DNA from: an uncultured Eubacteriales bacterium
GTDB taxonomy: Bacteria > Bacillota > Clostridia > Oscillospirales > UBA644
Reading direction: 5' to 3'
DNA length: 64,000 nucleotides
Assembly: GCA_934454405.1 (NCBI GenBank)
Contig: CAKSFN010000001.1
Coordinates: 62,001 to 126,000 of the forward strand
Shown here: one piece after another, positions 8,931-17,779 of the stretch
Position numbering within the stretch: the stretch's first letter is position 1
Layout: each line of letters starts with the position of its first letter
Made by a program: the position numbers and the translations under genes
Notes under the pieces: model-generated
Seen by the model: the letters and a program-made list of their open reading frames with translations, nothing else
The model's database searches: none
Told to the model about the DNA's origin: nothing

Positions 8931-9907
8931 AAGAAACCCCGCTGCCGAAATGCGATATCGAGGTTTTTCGCGAGCTTCTCACGAAAAACAAAATATGCAT
9001 ATATATGCACAGAACGCCGGACGGCGATACCATCGGCGCCGCGCTCGCTCTCGAACGGGTGCTTAAAAATGCGGGCAGGGAGGTTTGTCTTGCCTGCGCC
9101 GACACCGTTCCGCGCCGTCTTCGGTTTATAACGGACGGCAGAGAGTCTTTCGAGCCTGCCTTCGCGCCCGACGTCAGGGTGAGCGTTGACGTGGCTTCCG
9201 AAAAGCTTCTCGGCGCAAAATACGAAAACGAGGCGGATAAATTCGATTTTTGCATAGATCATCACTATACGAACACCCTGTACGCAAAAAAAACGGTTGT
9301 ATGCCCCGACGCAAGCAGCGCGGGCGAAGTGCTTTTCATGCTGCTTGAACAGTCGGGAACGCAGATAGACAAAAAAACGGCGGAATATCTGTATACGGCG
9401 ATTTCGTTTGACACAGGCTGTTTCAGATTTTCCAATGTCCGTCCGCAAACGCATATCGCCGCTGCAAAACTGATATCCTACGGCTTCGACGCCGCGGATA
9501 TAAACAGGCGGCTTTTCGATGTTGCGCCGATGAATCAGCTGCTGCTTGAAAAGACCGTTATAGACAATATCAGAACGTATCTTGACGGAAAAGTATCTCT
9601 TTGCTGCATAACGCAGGATATGATCAAGGGGCTGGGGCTTGAAGACAGCGAAACGGACGGAATGACAAATGTCGTCCGTCGGCTTGAAGGCAGCGTCGTC
9701 AGCGTTACGATGCGTCAGCTTTCGGACGGAACCATACGCGTTTCGCTGCGTTCCGAATGTGATTTCAACGTTGCGGAGGTCGCGGCCTGCTTCGGCGGCG
9801 GAGGTCATGTCCGCGCCGCCGGCTGTTCGCTTGACGGCGAACCCGCGGAGGCGATAGAAAAAATCATTTCCGTCATCTCGGAAAAGTGGAAAGAACCGAA
9901 AAAATGA
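8927..9907 (+). CDS. nrnA: NrnA-type DHH phosphoesterase (oligoribonuclease / pAp phosphatase)
   Basis: 326 residues. NrnA degrades nano-RNAs and 3'-phosphoadenosine 5'-phosphate using manganese. The DHH domain shows RTPDGDTIGAALAL, DVASEKLLG, DHHYTNT and DTGCFRF in order; the DHHA1 domain ends with GGGGHVRAAGC. GGGGAGG (8910 region) precedes the ATG. Coupled to rbfA and truB by ATGA overlaps; the rbfA-nrnA-truB order is standard in Firmicutes. Confidence 0.92.
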   Translation: MKETPLPKCDIEVFRELLTKNKICIYMHRTPDGDTIGAALALERVLKNAGREVCLACADTVPRRLRFITDGRESFEPAFAPDVRVSVDVASEKLLGAKYENEADKFDFCIDHHYTNTLYAKKTVVCPDASSAGEVLFMLLEQSGTQIDKKTAEYLYTAISFDTGCFRFSNVRPQTHIAAAKLISYGFDAADINRRLFDVAPMNQLLLEKTVIDNIRTYLDGKVSLCCITQDMIKGLGLEDSETDGMTNVVRRLEGSVVSVTMRQLSDGTIRVSLRSECDFNVAEVAACFGGGGHVRAAGCSLDGEPAEAIEKIISVISEKWKEPKK

Positions 9908-10785
9908 TATTTGTGATAGATAAGCCGTCCGGTATGACGTCCCACGACGTCGTTTCCCGTATGAAGCGCGCGCTGGGAAGAAAAATCAAGATAGGACACA
10001 CGGGAACGCTTGACCCGATGTGTACGGGAGTTCTTCCCGTTTTGACGGGAAACGACACCAAGCTTTCCGACCTGTTTGCGGGCGATAAGGAATATATCGC
10101 AACAATGCGGCTCGGGCTTATAACGGACACGCAGGATATAACCGGCGCGGTTACGGAAGAACGAGGAACGGAAGGCGTCGGTGAAGAGGAAGTCAAACGC
10201 GTTCTTGCGTCTTTCGTCGGCGAGACAGAACAGCTTCCGCCGATGTATTCCTCCGTCAAGGTCGGCGGAAAAAAGCTTTACGAGCTTGCGCGAGAGGGAA
10301 AAACGGCGGAGAGAAAAGCAAGAAAAATAACGGTTTATGAGATCGAATATCTCGGCAAAACCGCTGAAAATGAATATAAATTCCGCATCGCCTGTTCAAA
10401 AGGAACGTATATCCGAACGGTTATAGACGATGCGGGGCGCGCGCTCGGCTGCGGCGCGTGTATGACCTCTCTGCGCCGAACGAAAGCCAACGGATTTTCG
10501 CTTTCCGACGCCGTTCCTCTCGAAGACGCCGAAAAGCTTGCGCGTGAGGGGCGTATAGCTGCGGTTTGCAGAAGCAGCGAGGAGTGTTTTTCTTTTCTCG
10601 GACGCTGCACCGTGCCCGAAAACGGCTTGAAGTTTTATCTCAACGGCGGTTCAATAGGCGAAAAAAGGCTTTTCGGCGTAACGGAAAAAACGGGATTGAT
10701 GAGAGCTTATTCCGAGAGCGAAGTATTTTTGGGGCTTTGCCGCCTTGAAAAGGGCGAAGTAAAGGCCGTTTGGACAAGATTATGA
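9904..10785 (+). CDS. truB: tRNA pseudouridine(55) synthase TruB
   Basis: 293 residues. TruB makes pseudouridine 55 in the T loop of tRNAs. The catalytic motif GHTGTLDPMCTGVLPV with its Asp is near residue 40, preceded by the N-terminal DKPSGMTSHDVV. I choose the ATG at 9904, which overlaps the nrnA stop as ATGA and matches the family N-terminus; an in-frame GTG 18 bases upstream is possible. Confidence 0.94.
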   Translation: MIFVIDKPSGMTSHDVVSRMKRALGRKIKIGHTGTLDPMCTGVLPVLTGNDTKLSDLFAGDKEYIATMRLGLITDTQDITGAVTEERGTEGVGEEEVKRVLASFVGETEQLPPMYSSVKVGGKKLYELAREGKTAERKARKITVYEIEYLGKTAENEYKFRIACSKGTYIRTVIDDAGRALGCGACMTSLRRTKANGFSLSDAVPLEDAEKLAREGRIAAVCRSSEECFSFLGRCTVPENGLKFYLNGGSIGEKRLFGVTEKTGLMRAYSESEVFLGLCRLEKGEVKAVWTRL

Positions 10786-11717
10786 AAAATGTAGTTATAA
10801 CGGGGAATTTCGACGGGGTTCATCTGGGACATCGCCGCGTTATCGGGGTCGCGAACGATTTTGCGAGGAAGCGCGGCTTTTCGACGCTTGCCTTCACGTT
10901 TTCGAATCATCCCCGCAACTTTTTCAGACCGCAGGATCCTCTTTATTTTATAACGCCGCCTTCCGAGAAGGAGCGGCTGCTGCTTTCCTGCGGCGTCGGA
11001 CGCGTTGAAACGGTTGATTTTAACGCAAATTTCGCGGCAATCGGTGCTGAGGAGTTTCTCTCTCTTTTGAAGGAAAAATACGACTGCGCCGCCGTTGTCT
11101 GCGGCAAAAACACAACATTCGGCAGGTTCGGAGAGGGAAACGCGGATAATATTGCGGGGCTTGCCGAAAAGCTTGGGCTTGAAGCCGTCGTCTGCGATCT
11201 GGAAGCCCTGGATTCCGACGGGGAGCAGATAAGTTCCTCCGCCGTTCGCCGCTATATTTCGGACGGCAATATGAAAAAAGCGTCGATGATGCTCGGCAGA
11301 CTTTTTTCGCTTTCGGGGCAGACCGTTCACGGCAAGGGTATGGGCTCCGTCTGGGGCTTTCCCACCGTCAACACGCGGTTCGAGCCGCTTCAGCTGCTCC
11401 CGAAGCGCGGCGTTTACGCAACCTGTTCAAAAGTCGGAAAAGACCTTTATCTTTCGGTTACAAACGTCGGAAAACGCCCCACCGTCGGCATTTTTGATGA
11501 AATAACGGTCGAAACGAACATTATTTCGCGTTTCGACGGCGAAAGTCTTCCGTCGCTTGACCTTTACGGCGAGGATGTCAGAGTGGGCTTTCTTGAATTT
11601 CTTCGCGAGGAAAAACGCTTTTCCTCCGTTGACGAATTGAAGGCGGAGATAGAAAAAAACAGGGAATATACGGTTGGAAAGTACGGTTCACAATTCAGTA
11701 AAATTGTGAAATTTTGA
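10782..11717 (+). CDS. ribF: Bifunctional riboflavin kinase / FAD synthetase RibF
   Basis: 311 residues. RibF converts riboflavin to FMN and then FAD. The N-terminal nucleotidyltransferase domain has GNFDGVHLGHRRVI and a late ISSSAVRRYI; the C-terminal kinase domain starts at GKGMGSVWGFPTVNT. The ATG at 10782 overlaps the truB stop (ATGA); a TTG at 10770 is a weaker alternative. Last gene of the operon. No FMN riboswitch is seen near it. Confidence 0.93.
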   Translation: MKNVVITGNFDGVHLGHRRVIGVANDFARKRGFSTLAFTFSNHPRNFFRPQDPLYFITPPSEKERLLLSCGVGRVETVDFNANFAAIGAEEFLSLLKEKYDCAAVVCGKNTTFGRFGEGNADNIAGLAEKLGLEAVVCDLEALDSDGEQISSSAVRRYISDGNMKKASMMLGRLFSLSGQTVHGKGMGSVWGFPTVNTRFEPLQLLPKRGVYATCSKVGKDLYLSVTNVGKRPTVGIFDEITVETNIISRFDGESLPSLDLYGEDVRVGFLEFLREEKRFSSVDELKAEIEKNREYTVGKYGSQFSKIVKF

Positions 11718-11776
11718 TATTCTATTTTTAAATTTTAGTACAACTTTTATAAAAGCACTTGATTTTTGCACATATT

Positions 11777-11790
11777 TATAGTAAACTATA
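11777..11790 (+). promoter_or_regulatory. Palindrome ahead of the PucR-type regulator gene
   Basis: TATAGT and ACTATA are separated by AA within an AT-rich stretch (11718-11833). A weak promoter (TTGATT about 17 bases before TAAACT) overlaps it. The half-sites are the same as those at the pyr promoter (41094-41110) but with a different spacer. Role unknown. Confidence 0.35.
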
Positions 11791-11833
11791 TAAGCAATAG
11801 TACCAAACAATACAGATCGGAGTTATTTTCGAA

Positions 11834-12919
11834 ATGTCAAGTAAATTATATCAAAGCGTCATCCAGCAGCTGAAGGATACGTCGGACAGAGTTATCGGAA
11901 TTCTTGACGAGTCGGGAACGATCGCCGTGTGCAGCGACCCGTCCCTTGTCGGAAAAAGCATGGGAAACAGTCTTTCCGATATTATGGGCATGAACGATCT
12001 TGTCTTTTCCGACGGGTATACATACCGCGTTATTGGCTCTCGCATAAAAATGGATAATGTGGTTTTCGTTAAGGGAACGGACGAGCTGGCGCAGAATATC
12101 GCCGGCGTGCTTTCCGTCTCTCTCAACACGATGAAGGATTTCTACGACGAAAAATACGACAAATCGAATTTTATCAAGAATGTTATGCTTGAAAACATCC
12201 TTCCGGGCGATATTTACGCCAAGTCGAAGGAGCTTCATTTCAGCGGTGACGTTCCCCGCGTTGTTCTGCTTGTCCGCCTGATAGACAGAACCGAGGTTTT
12301 TGCTTACGATATAGTTCAAAGCCTTTTCCCCGATAAAACCAAGGATTTTGTCATCAATATCGGCGAAAACGATATTGCCCTTGTCAAAGAGGTTAAGCCG
12401 AACACCGAATCCCGCGACCTTGAAAAACTTGCCCGCTCCATCGTGGACACGCTGAACAGCGAGTTTTACACACGCGCCGTTATCGGCATAGGAACGGTTG
12501 TTAATTCCCTTCGCGATCTTTCGCGCTCTTTCAAGGAGGCGCAGGTCTCGATAGAGATAGGCAAGGTCTTTGACGTCGAAAAGATAATTATGTCTTATGA
12601 CAATCTCGGTATAGGAAGGCTTATCTATTATCTTCCGACAACTCTTTGCGAAGCGTTTCTTCAGGAGGTCTTCAAAAAGGGCTCTATCGACGCGCTCGAC
12701 CACGAAACGCTTTTCACGATACAGAAGTTTTTTGAGAATAATCTTAATGTTTCCGAAACGTCGCGCAAGCTGTTCGTTCACCGAAACACCCTTGTTTACC
12801 GTCTTGAAAAGATAAGAAGACTGACGGGGCTTGACTTAAAACAGTTTGACCACGCCATCGTTTTCAAGGTTGCTCTTATGGTCAAAAAGTATCTGCAATC
12901 GAATCCCACCAAGTTCTGA
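11834..12919 (+). CDS. PucR/CdaR-type helix-turn-helix transcriptional regulator
   Basis: 361 residues. The C-terminal 60 residues are a clear PucR-type HTH (FENNLNVSETSRKLFVHRNT then LVYRLEKIRRLTGLD). The N-terminal part resembles a sensory domain (GILDESGTIAVCSDPSLVGKS) and a GGDEF-like middle segment is typical of this family. Ligand and targets cannot be read from the sequence; position directly upstream of ftsEX suggests control of cell-wall or division genes, which is inference. GGAG precedes the ATG. Confidence 0.8.
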   Translation: MSSKLYQSVIQQLKDTSDRVIGILDESGTIAVCSDPSLVGKSMGNSLSDIMGMNDLVFSDGYTYRVIGSRIKMDNVVFVKGTDELAQNIAGVLSVSLNTMKDFYDEKYDKSNFIKNVMLENILPGDIYAKSKELHFSGDVPRVVLLVRLIDRTEVFAYDIVQSLFPDKTKDFVINIGENDIALVKEVKPNTESRDLEKLARSIVDTLNSEFYTRAVIGIGTVVNSLRDLSRSFKEAQVSIEIGKVFDVEKIIMSYDNLGIGRLIYYLPTTLCEAFLQEVFKKGSIDALDHETLFTIQKFFENNLNVSETSRKLFVHRNTLVYRLEKIRRLTGLDLKQFDHAIVFKVALMVKKYLQSNPTKF

Positions 12920-12921
12920 GC

Positions 12922-13040
12922 ATTGTTCGCCCGACTCTTTCGGACAGGCGGACAACGTCCGCGGAACCGTGGAGAGGTTGCGACAACGGCTGAATATCCG
13001 AACTTGAAGGTAGAGATCCGTCGAAGGTCTGTACCTTCTA
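12922..13040 (+). ncRNA. Structured non-coding stretch between the regulator gene and ftsE (candidate leader or trailer RNA)
   Basis: Three hairpins in series: TTGTTCGCC/GGCGGACAA (12923-12931 with 12947-12955), a short GTTG/CAAC, and AAGGTA-AGATC / GGTCT-TACCTT (13007-13037). No U run follows and no known riboswitch core is recognisable. It is followed by an AT-rich inverted repeat at 13056-13078. It may be a 3' UTR of the regulator or a 5' leader of ftsE. Confidence 0.4.
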
Positions 13041-13130
13041 CGGCTTAATACGGAGCATATATATATTTGTATATATACGATATAACGGTCTGTCGGATAT
13101 GTTTCTTTTGCACAAAAAAGGAGAAAAAAA

Positions 13131-14240
13131 ATGGTCAATTTGAAATCCGTTACCGTAACGCATAAAAACGGCACGACGGCGCTCAAAAGGGTCAGTCTGC
13201 GCATCGATGACGGCGAGTTTGTTCTCGTCAACGGTCATTCGGGCGCCGGAAAATCGACCGTCGTTCGTTTGCTGACCGCAGAAGACGTTCCGACAAGCGG
13301 CGAAGTTGTTATAGACGGGGTCAACACAAAAAACCTCACGCACAGGCAGATCCCGAAATTCAGAAGACGCCTCGGCGTTGTTTTTCAGGATTTCAGGCTT
13401 ATTCCGACAATGACGGTGTTTGACAATATCGCGTTTGCCATGCGCGCCGTCGGAAGACGCAGAAAAGAGATTAAAACAAGAGTCGCCATCGTTATGGAGA
13501 TAGTCGGTCTGAAGGGCAAGGAAAAATCCCTGCCGACGCAGCTTTCCGGCGGCGAACAGCAAAGAGTTGCGCTGGCGAGAGCGATAGTCAACAATCCCAA
13601 GATGATAATCGCCGACGAACCTACAGGCAACATCGACCCGAAAATGTCGGAGGAAGTTATGGAAATGTTCCGCCTGATAAATCAGACGGGAATAACCGTT
13701 ATTGTTGTGACTCACGAGCAGGTCTTTGTCGACACTCTCGGCGCGAGAGTTATAACGCTTGATCACGGCATTGTTAAGAGCGACACCGCTCACCCCGAGG
13801 TTGCGGAGGAGCTTGAAGCCCGCCGCGCGGCGCAGAAAGAGGAAATGGGGGAGGAGCCTCCCGAAAAAGGGAAGCCGTCTTCCGAGAACGCGGAAAAACC
13901 GCGTCCTGAGCTTACGGTCGTTCTTCCGGAGCCCGATAATGCGCCCGTGGAACCGGCGGCGGAAGAGGAGCAAAAAACCGTCGGCGTTGTTGAAACGGAA
14001 ACGGTCGAAATTGTTTCGGCGCCTGCCGAGGAAGAGGTCTTCGCGGAGCCCCGACCCGAAAAAAACGTTGAGCAGAAGGCAGAAGAGTTTCTTGCTTCGA
14101 TAGGTATAGACACCGAGAAGATCGTTGCGGACCGACCGACCGAGATTCTTTCGGCGGAAAAGGCTGAAGAGGATTCGAAAGAGTCTTCCGAAGCGGCCGG
14201 CGACGAAGAAAAACAGGAAAAGGAGGCTGACGCGCAATGA
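13131..14240 (+). CDS. ftsE: Cell division ATP-binding protein FtsE with long acidic C-terminal tail
   Basis: 369 residues. The first 225 are a standard FtsE ABC ATPase: Walker A NGHSGAGKST, signature LSGGEQQRVALARAI, Walker B MIIADEPTGNIDP. FtsEX uses ATP hydrolysis to switch on periplasmic or extracellular wall hydrolases at division. The remaining 140 residues are Glu/Pro/Ala-rich, likely disordered, and absent from ordinary FtsE (about 230 residues). AAGGAG lies before the ATG; the stop overlaps ftsX (ATGA). Confidence 0.92.
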   Translation: MVNLKSVTVTHKNGTTALKRVSLRIDDGEFVLVNGHSGAGKSTVVRLLTAEDVPTSGEVVIDGVNTKNLTHRQIPKFRRRLGVVFQDFRLIPTMTVFDNIAFAMRAVGRRRKEIKTRVAIVMEIVGLKGKEKSLPTQLSGGEQQRVALARAIVNNPKMIIADEPTGNIDPKMSEEVMEMFRLINQTGITVIVVTHEQVFVDTLGARVITLDHGIVKSDTAHPEVAEELEARRAAQKEEMGEEPPEKGKPSSENAEKPRPELTVVLPEPDNAPVEPAAEEEQKTVGVVETETVEIVSAPAEEEVFAEPRPEKNVEQKAEEFLASIGIDTEKIVADRPTEILSAEKAEEDSKESSEAAGDEEKQEKEADAQ

Positions 14241-15151
14241 GCTTTGACGGTTTTCTTTTCTCTCTCAAAAACGCGGTTTCGAATATATTCAGAAATTATG
14301 TTCTGACCATCGCCTCCGTTATCGTTCTCGGCGTTTGTCTGCTTTCGCTCGGAAGCACCATGCTCGTCGTTCAGGATATCGATGCGATAGTGGATTCCGT
14401 CGGCAGCGAAAACAGAATTGTCATTTTCCTTAACGAGGATATTTCCCAGTCGGGCATAAACGACGTCCGCAGGGAGCTGGAGCAGATAAAGAATATAACG
14501 AACATCGTTTACGAATCGCCTGAGCAGTCGCTTAAAAACTATGCGGCGCAGCTCGGAAATCAGTCTGTTGACGGGCTCGACGCCGCGGTTTTCAGACCGT
14601 CCTTCATCTTTGATATCATAGACTTGAACAAGTACGACCAGACGGTTTACGCTATTGAACGAATAGAAGGTCTCGGTGTTTTTGAAAGCGGCGAAAATGC
14701 GGGACAGCCTGCGATACGTTCTTCGAAAACGTTTATCAACAAGATAGTTCAGATAAAGCAGATACTCGCTTTCTTTTCGATTGTAGTCATCGTTGTTTTC
14801 TTCTTCCTCTCGATGTTTATTATCATGAACTCCGTTAAAATGAGCGTTTTCGCGCGGAGGACGGAGATAAACATTATGAAATATGTGGGCGCGACGGATT
14901 TTTATATCCAGCTGCCGTATTTTATAGAGGGACTTTTGATAGGATTTTTCAGCGGAGTTGTTTCTTTCTTTGTCGAAAGGCTTATCTATACGTCGCTCAT
15001 TTCCCCCGTTCTTGCGGATCTTTCGACAGGCGCGGCGATGTTCTCTTTTGACGAGCATTTCGGCTTGATCTTCGCGCTGTTCGTTGCGGTCGGAAGCGTT
15101 ATCGGCATTATCGGCTCGGTCATCCCCGTCAAGAAATATCTGGATGTTTAA
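14237..15151 (+). CDS. ftsX: Cell division protein FtsX (permease-like)
   Basis: 304 residues, four membrane helices: one near residues 20-45 and three after residue 175, with the large extracellular loop between that in FtsX binds the wall hydrolase. The cytoplasmic motif RRTEINIMKYVGATDFYI is characteristic of FtsX. AAGGAGG precedes the start inside ftsE. Partner of FtsE; the M23 protein next door is the obvious candidate effector. Confidence 0.93.
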   Translation: MSFDGFLFSLKNAVSNIFRNYVLTIASVIVLGVCLLSLGSTMLVVQDIDAIVDSVGSENRIVIFLNEDISQSGINDVRRELEQIKNITNIVYESPEQSLKNYAAQLGNQSVDGLDAAVFRPSFIFDIIDLNKYDQTVYAIERIEGLGVFESGENAGQPAIRSSKTFINKIVQIKQILAFFSIVVIVVFFFLSMFIIMNSVKMSVFARRTEINIMKYVGATDFYIQLPYFIEGLLIGFFSGVVSFFVERLIYTSLISPVLADLSTGAAMFSFDEHFGLIFALFVAVGSVIGIIGSVIPVKKYLDV

Positions 15152-15157
15152 TAAAAA

Positions 15158-15173
15158 ACCGGCGAACGCCGGT
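15158..15173 (+). other. Small hairpin between ftsX and the M23 gene
   Basis: ACCGGC-GAAC-GCCGGT, preceded by an A run and followed by CAAAATA. Without a U run on the + strand it is more likely a processing or stability element than a terminator. Confidence 0.45.
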
Positions 15174-15217
15174 CAAAATATAAACCTCTTTCACCCATTG
15201 CAAACGGAGGCAAAAAA

Positions 15218-16435
15218 ATGAAAAAAACCATTTGTTTTATCCTTGTTGCCGCGCTGTTCGTCGGCATCGCTTTCGGGCTTTCGCTCTCGGTTGCCGAGCC
15301 TGCCGTTGCGGCAAGCAATCAGGAAAAGCTCGAAGAGGCGAAAAAGAAGCTTGAAGAGGCCCGCAATGAGATAAAGGACATAAAAAACAGACTTGCGGAG
15401 CTCGGAAGCAACAAGCAGGTTCTTATGGCAAAAAAGAACCTTCTCGACGAGCAGATAGCGGCGACGGAAGCGCAGATAGCGCTTATAAACGCCGCGCTTG
15501 AGATCATTGAGAAAGAGCTTGAAGAAAAAGGAGCGGAGCTTGCCGTCGTTCAGGATAAATACGACGCGACGATGGTGAAGTTCAGGGCTCGCGCCCGCGC
15601 TTCTTACGAGGCGGGAAATCAGACATATCTTGAAGCGATATTGTCCGCCACGGATCTGTCGCAGCTTTTGACAAAGCTCGACCTTGTCGAAGCCGTTGCC
15701 GAATACGACAGCAAGCTGCTGAACGACCTTTCCGAGCAGGCAAAGGAAATACAGATTCTCTATGATGCGATAGAAGAACGCAAAAATATGAAACAGTCCG
15801 AGCTTGAAGAGCAGGCGGAGGCGGAAGCCGAACTTCTTTCCAAAAAATCGGAGCTTCAGACAACTCTTGCAACGCTGATGGCGGACGAGGAGGAGCTTGA
15901 AGCGCAGGAGAAGGAATGGACTGAAAGAGAGGCGGCTTTTGAAAAAGAGATCGCCAAACTTGCGGACAGTTCCGCAACCTATTACGGCGACGAATTCTGC
16001 TGGCCCGTACCTTCTTCCTCCTATGTTTCCTCCGGCTTCGGCTGGCGAACCTTTACTTATAACGGAAAGAAAATCACCGGTTTCCACCACGCGATAGACA
16101 TTGCCGCGGGAACGGGATCGAAAGTTGTTGCCGCGGGCGACGGAACCGTTTTGCGCGCGGGCTGGGTAACCACGGGCGGAGGCAAGCAGGTCGTTGTTGA
16201 CCACGGAAGCAAACTGCTGACTTACTACAACCACCTTTCCGGCTTTGCCGTTTCCGCCGGCGCAAAGGTAAAACGAGGGCAGACCATCGCTTATGTCGGT
16301 ATGACCGGCACCGCAACGGGACCGCACCTTGACTTTGCCATAATGTATAAAGGCTCTTATCAGAACCCGTCCCTTTACGTGAATCCGAGAAACTCAAAGC
16401 CGTCGAGATCGATAAAAGACCTCGTTCGTTCGTAA
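15218..16435 (+). CDS. EnvC/NlpD-like murein hydrolase (activator) with coiled coil and M23 domain
   Basis: 405 residues, exported: signal peptide at 1-33 (ending near AVAAS), a long coiled coil at about 35-255 (heptads rich in Glu, Lys, Leu), and a C-terminal peptidase M23 domain with HHAIDIAAGTG (His and Asp zinc ligands) and YYNHLSG. The metal ligands are present, so it may cut peptide cross-links itself rather than only activate an amidase. Directly downstream of ftsEX, as expected for the hydrolase that FtsEX controls. CGGAGG precedes the ATG. Confidence 0.88.
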   Translation: MKKTICFILVAALFVGIAFGLSLSVAEPAVAASNQEKLEEAKKKLEEARNEIKDIKNRLAELGSNKQVLMAKKNLLDEQIAATEAQIALINAALEIIEKELEEKGAELAVVQDKYDATMVKFRARARASYEAGNQTYLEAILSATDLSQLLTKLDLVEAVAEYDSKLLNDLSEQAKEIQILYDAIEERKNMKQSELEEQAEAEAELLSKKSELQTTLATLMADEEELEAQEKEWTEREAAFEKEIAKLADSSATYYGDEFCWPVPSSSYVSSGFGWRTFTYNGKKITGFHHAIDIAAGTGSKVVAAGDGTVLRAGWVTTGGGKQVVVDHGSKLLTYYNHLSGFAVSAGAKVKRGQTIAYVGMTGTATGPHLDFAIMYKGSYQNPSLYVNPRNSKPSRSIKDLVRS

Positions 16436-16472
16436 TTTTTAACGGCTCGGGGAAATCAACGAAAAAAAAGTG

Positions 16473-16501
16473 CCTGTCTGCGGCGTTTTGCCGCAGACAG
16501 G
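16473..16501 (+). terminator. Strong hairpin between the M23 and S41 genes
   Basis: CCTGTCTGCGGC pairs with GCCGCAGACAGG (12 bp, 5-base loop) and is followed by GTTTGATATTG, a weak U-rich tail; eight A residues precede it. Probably a partial terminator that lowers expression of the downstream protease. Confidence 0.6.
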
Positions 16502-16530
16502 GTTTGATATTGTTTTGAGAGGTTTATCAG

Positions 16531-17730
16531 GTGAAAAAAAGTTTTTTTGCCGCCTTTGCGGCGGGCGTCCTTGCAACCGTTATGCTTTTTTCCGTTACGG
16601 GATGTCTGGGAACATTAAAAATAAACACGGGAACTTCGACCGCGGACGCTTCCGTTGAGAAGAAACTTGCCGAAATGAAGGCGTTCATCGACGCTTACGC
16701 GATAGATTCGTTTGATGAGAAAGCGGCGAAAGAGGGGCTTTACTACGGGTATATGCTCGGCTTGACCGACGATAAATACGCCGCCTACTATTCCGAAGAG
16801 GATTACAGAAAGGTATTGGACGATATTCAGGGCAACTTCGGCGGAATAGGCCTTCAGTTTTTTAATTACGCAACCGCAACGCTTGACCGCGGAATGACGG
16901 TTTACCGCGTTCTCGGAAATTCTCCTGCGGAGGCCGCGGGGATGAAAATAGGCGATATTATAGTTTCCGTGAACGGCAGGAATCTTGACGGAATGACCTA
17001 TTCCGATGCGTATGATTACATTGTTGACTTTGTCAACAGGGGCGAAACAATCGCCGTCGTCGCGGACAGAAACGGGCAGACGCTGAATTTCAGCCTGACC
17101 CCGGCGCAGTTCACCCAAAAATATGTCGAGTATGAGATACTTAAAGGCAACGTCGGTTATGTCAGCATTTATCAGTTCGGACTCAACTCCGTCGAGGAAT
17201 TCCGTCAGGCGTTGACAGAGCTTGAAAAGGCCGGCGTCGTCGGATATATTTTCGACGTCCGCAACGACCCGGGCGGAGAGCTTGAATCCGTTTGCTCGAT
17301 GGTTGATATGCTTGTGAAAAAAGGCGAAACGATAATCACCATCGAGGGAAAGAAGTCAACGGAGACTAAAAAGGCTAAAGAAGACCCCATCGTTTTCGGA
17401 AAGCCCATTGCGGTCGTTGTCAACGGGTCGACCGCTTCCGCCGCCGAGATGTTTTCCTCGTCGCTTCGCGATTTGAACGGCGCGATTCTCGTCGGAGAGC
17501 AGACCTTCGGCAAGGGCATAGGGCAAACAACGCGCAGACTTTCGGACGGCTCCTATATCAAATTCACCACGTTCAAGTATTTCACCGCCGCCCGCGTTGA
17601 TTTCAACGGCGTCGGTCTCACGCCCGATATCGAGGTGCTTTTAACAACCGAAAAACGCGCGAAGCTTTACGCGCTTTCTCTTGAAGAGGACGACCAGCTT
17701 TATGCGGCGTGGAATTCCGTCAAAGGCTGA
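16531..17730 (+). CDS. S41 family C-terminal processing peptidase (CtpA-like), predicted lipoprotein
   Basis: 399 residues. The N-terminus is a signal sequence with lipobox SVTGC, so it is probably membrane-anchored outside the cell. A PDZ domain covers about 110-180 (GGIGLQFF, AAGMKIGDIIVSVNG), followed by the S41 protease domain with the nucleophile in NGSTASAAEMF and the Lys in GEQTFGKGIGQ. Such proteases trim or degrade envelope proteins; next to ftsEX and an M23 hydrolase it may control that hydrolase, which is inference. Start is GTG with GAGAGG upstream. Confidence 0.88.
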   Translation: MKKSFFAAFAAGVLATVMLFSVTGCLGTLKINTGTSTADASVEKKLAEMKAFIDAYAIDSFDEKAAKEGLYYGYMLGLTDDKYAAYYSEEDYRKVLDDIQGNFGGIGLQFFNYATATLDRGMTVYRVLGNSPAEAAGMKIGDIIVSVNGRNLDGMTYSDAYDYIVDFVNRGETIAVVADRNGQTLNFSLTPAQFTQKYVEYEILKGNVGYVSIYQFGLNSVEEFRQALTELEKAGVVGYIFDVRNDPGGELESVCSMVDMLVKKGETIITIEGKKSTETKKAKEDPIVFGKPIAVVVNGSTASAAEMFSSSLRDLNGAILVGEQTFGKGIGQTTRRLSDGSYIKFTTFKYFTAARVDFNGVGLTPDIEVLLTTEKRAKLYALSLEEDDQLYAAWNSVKG

Positions 17731-17779
17731 TGTCCCGTCATATTATATAAAGAAAAACAGACTTGAAAGAGGTTAAATA

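Noticed and set aside
12956..12980. GGAACCGTGG, resembling a T-box
   Set aside because: The T-box sequence UGGNACCGCG is not present in sense orientation, no specifier stem is seen, and the gene downstream (ftsE) is not a T-box target.
13790..15058. 422-codon minus-strand frame across ftsE/ftsX
   Set aside because: Shadow of two well-supported genes; its Ser-rich half only mirrors the Glu/Pro-rich tail of FtsE.
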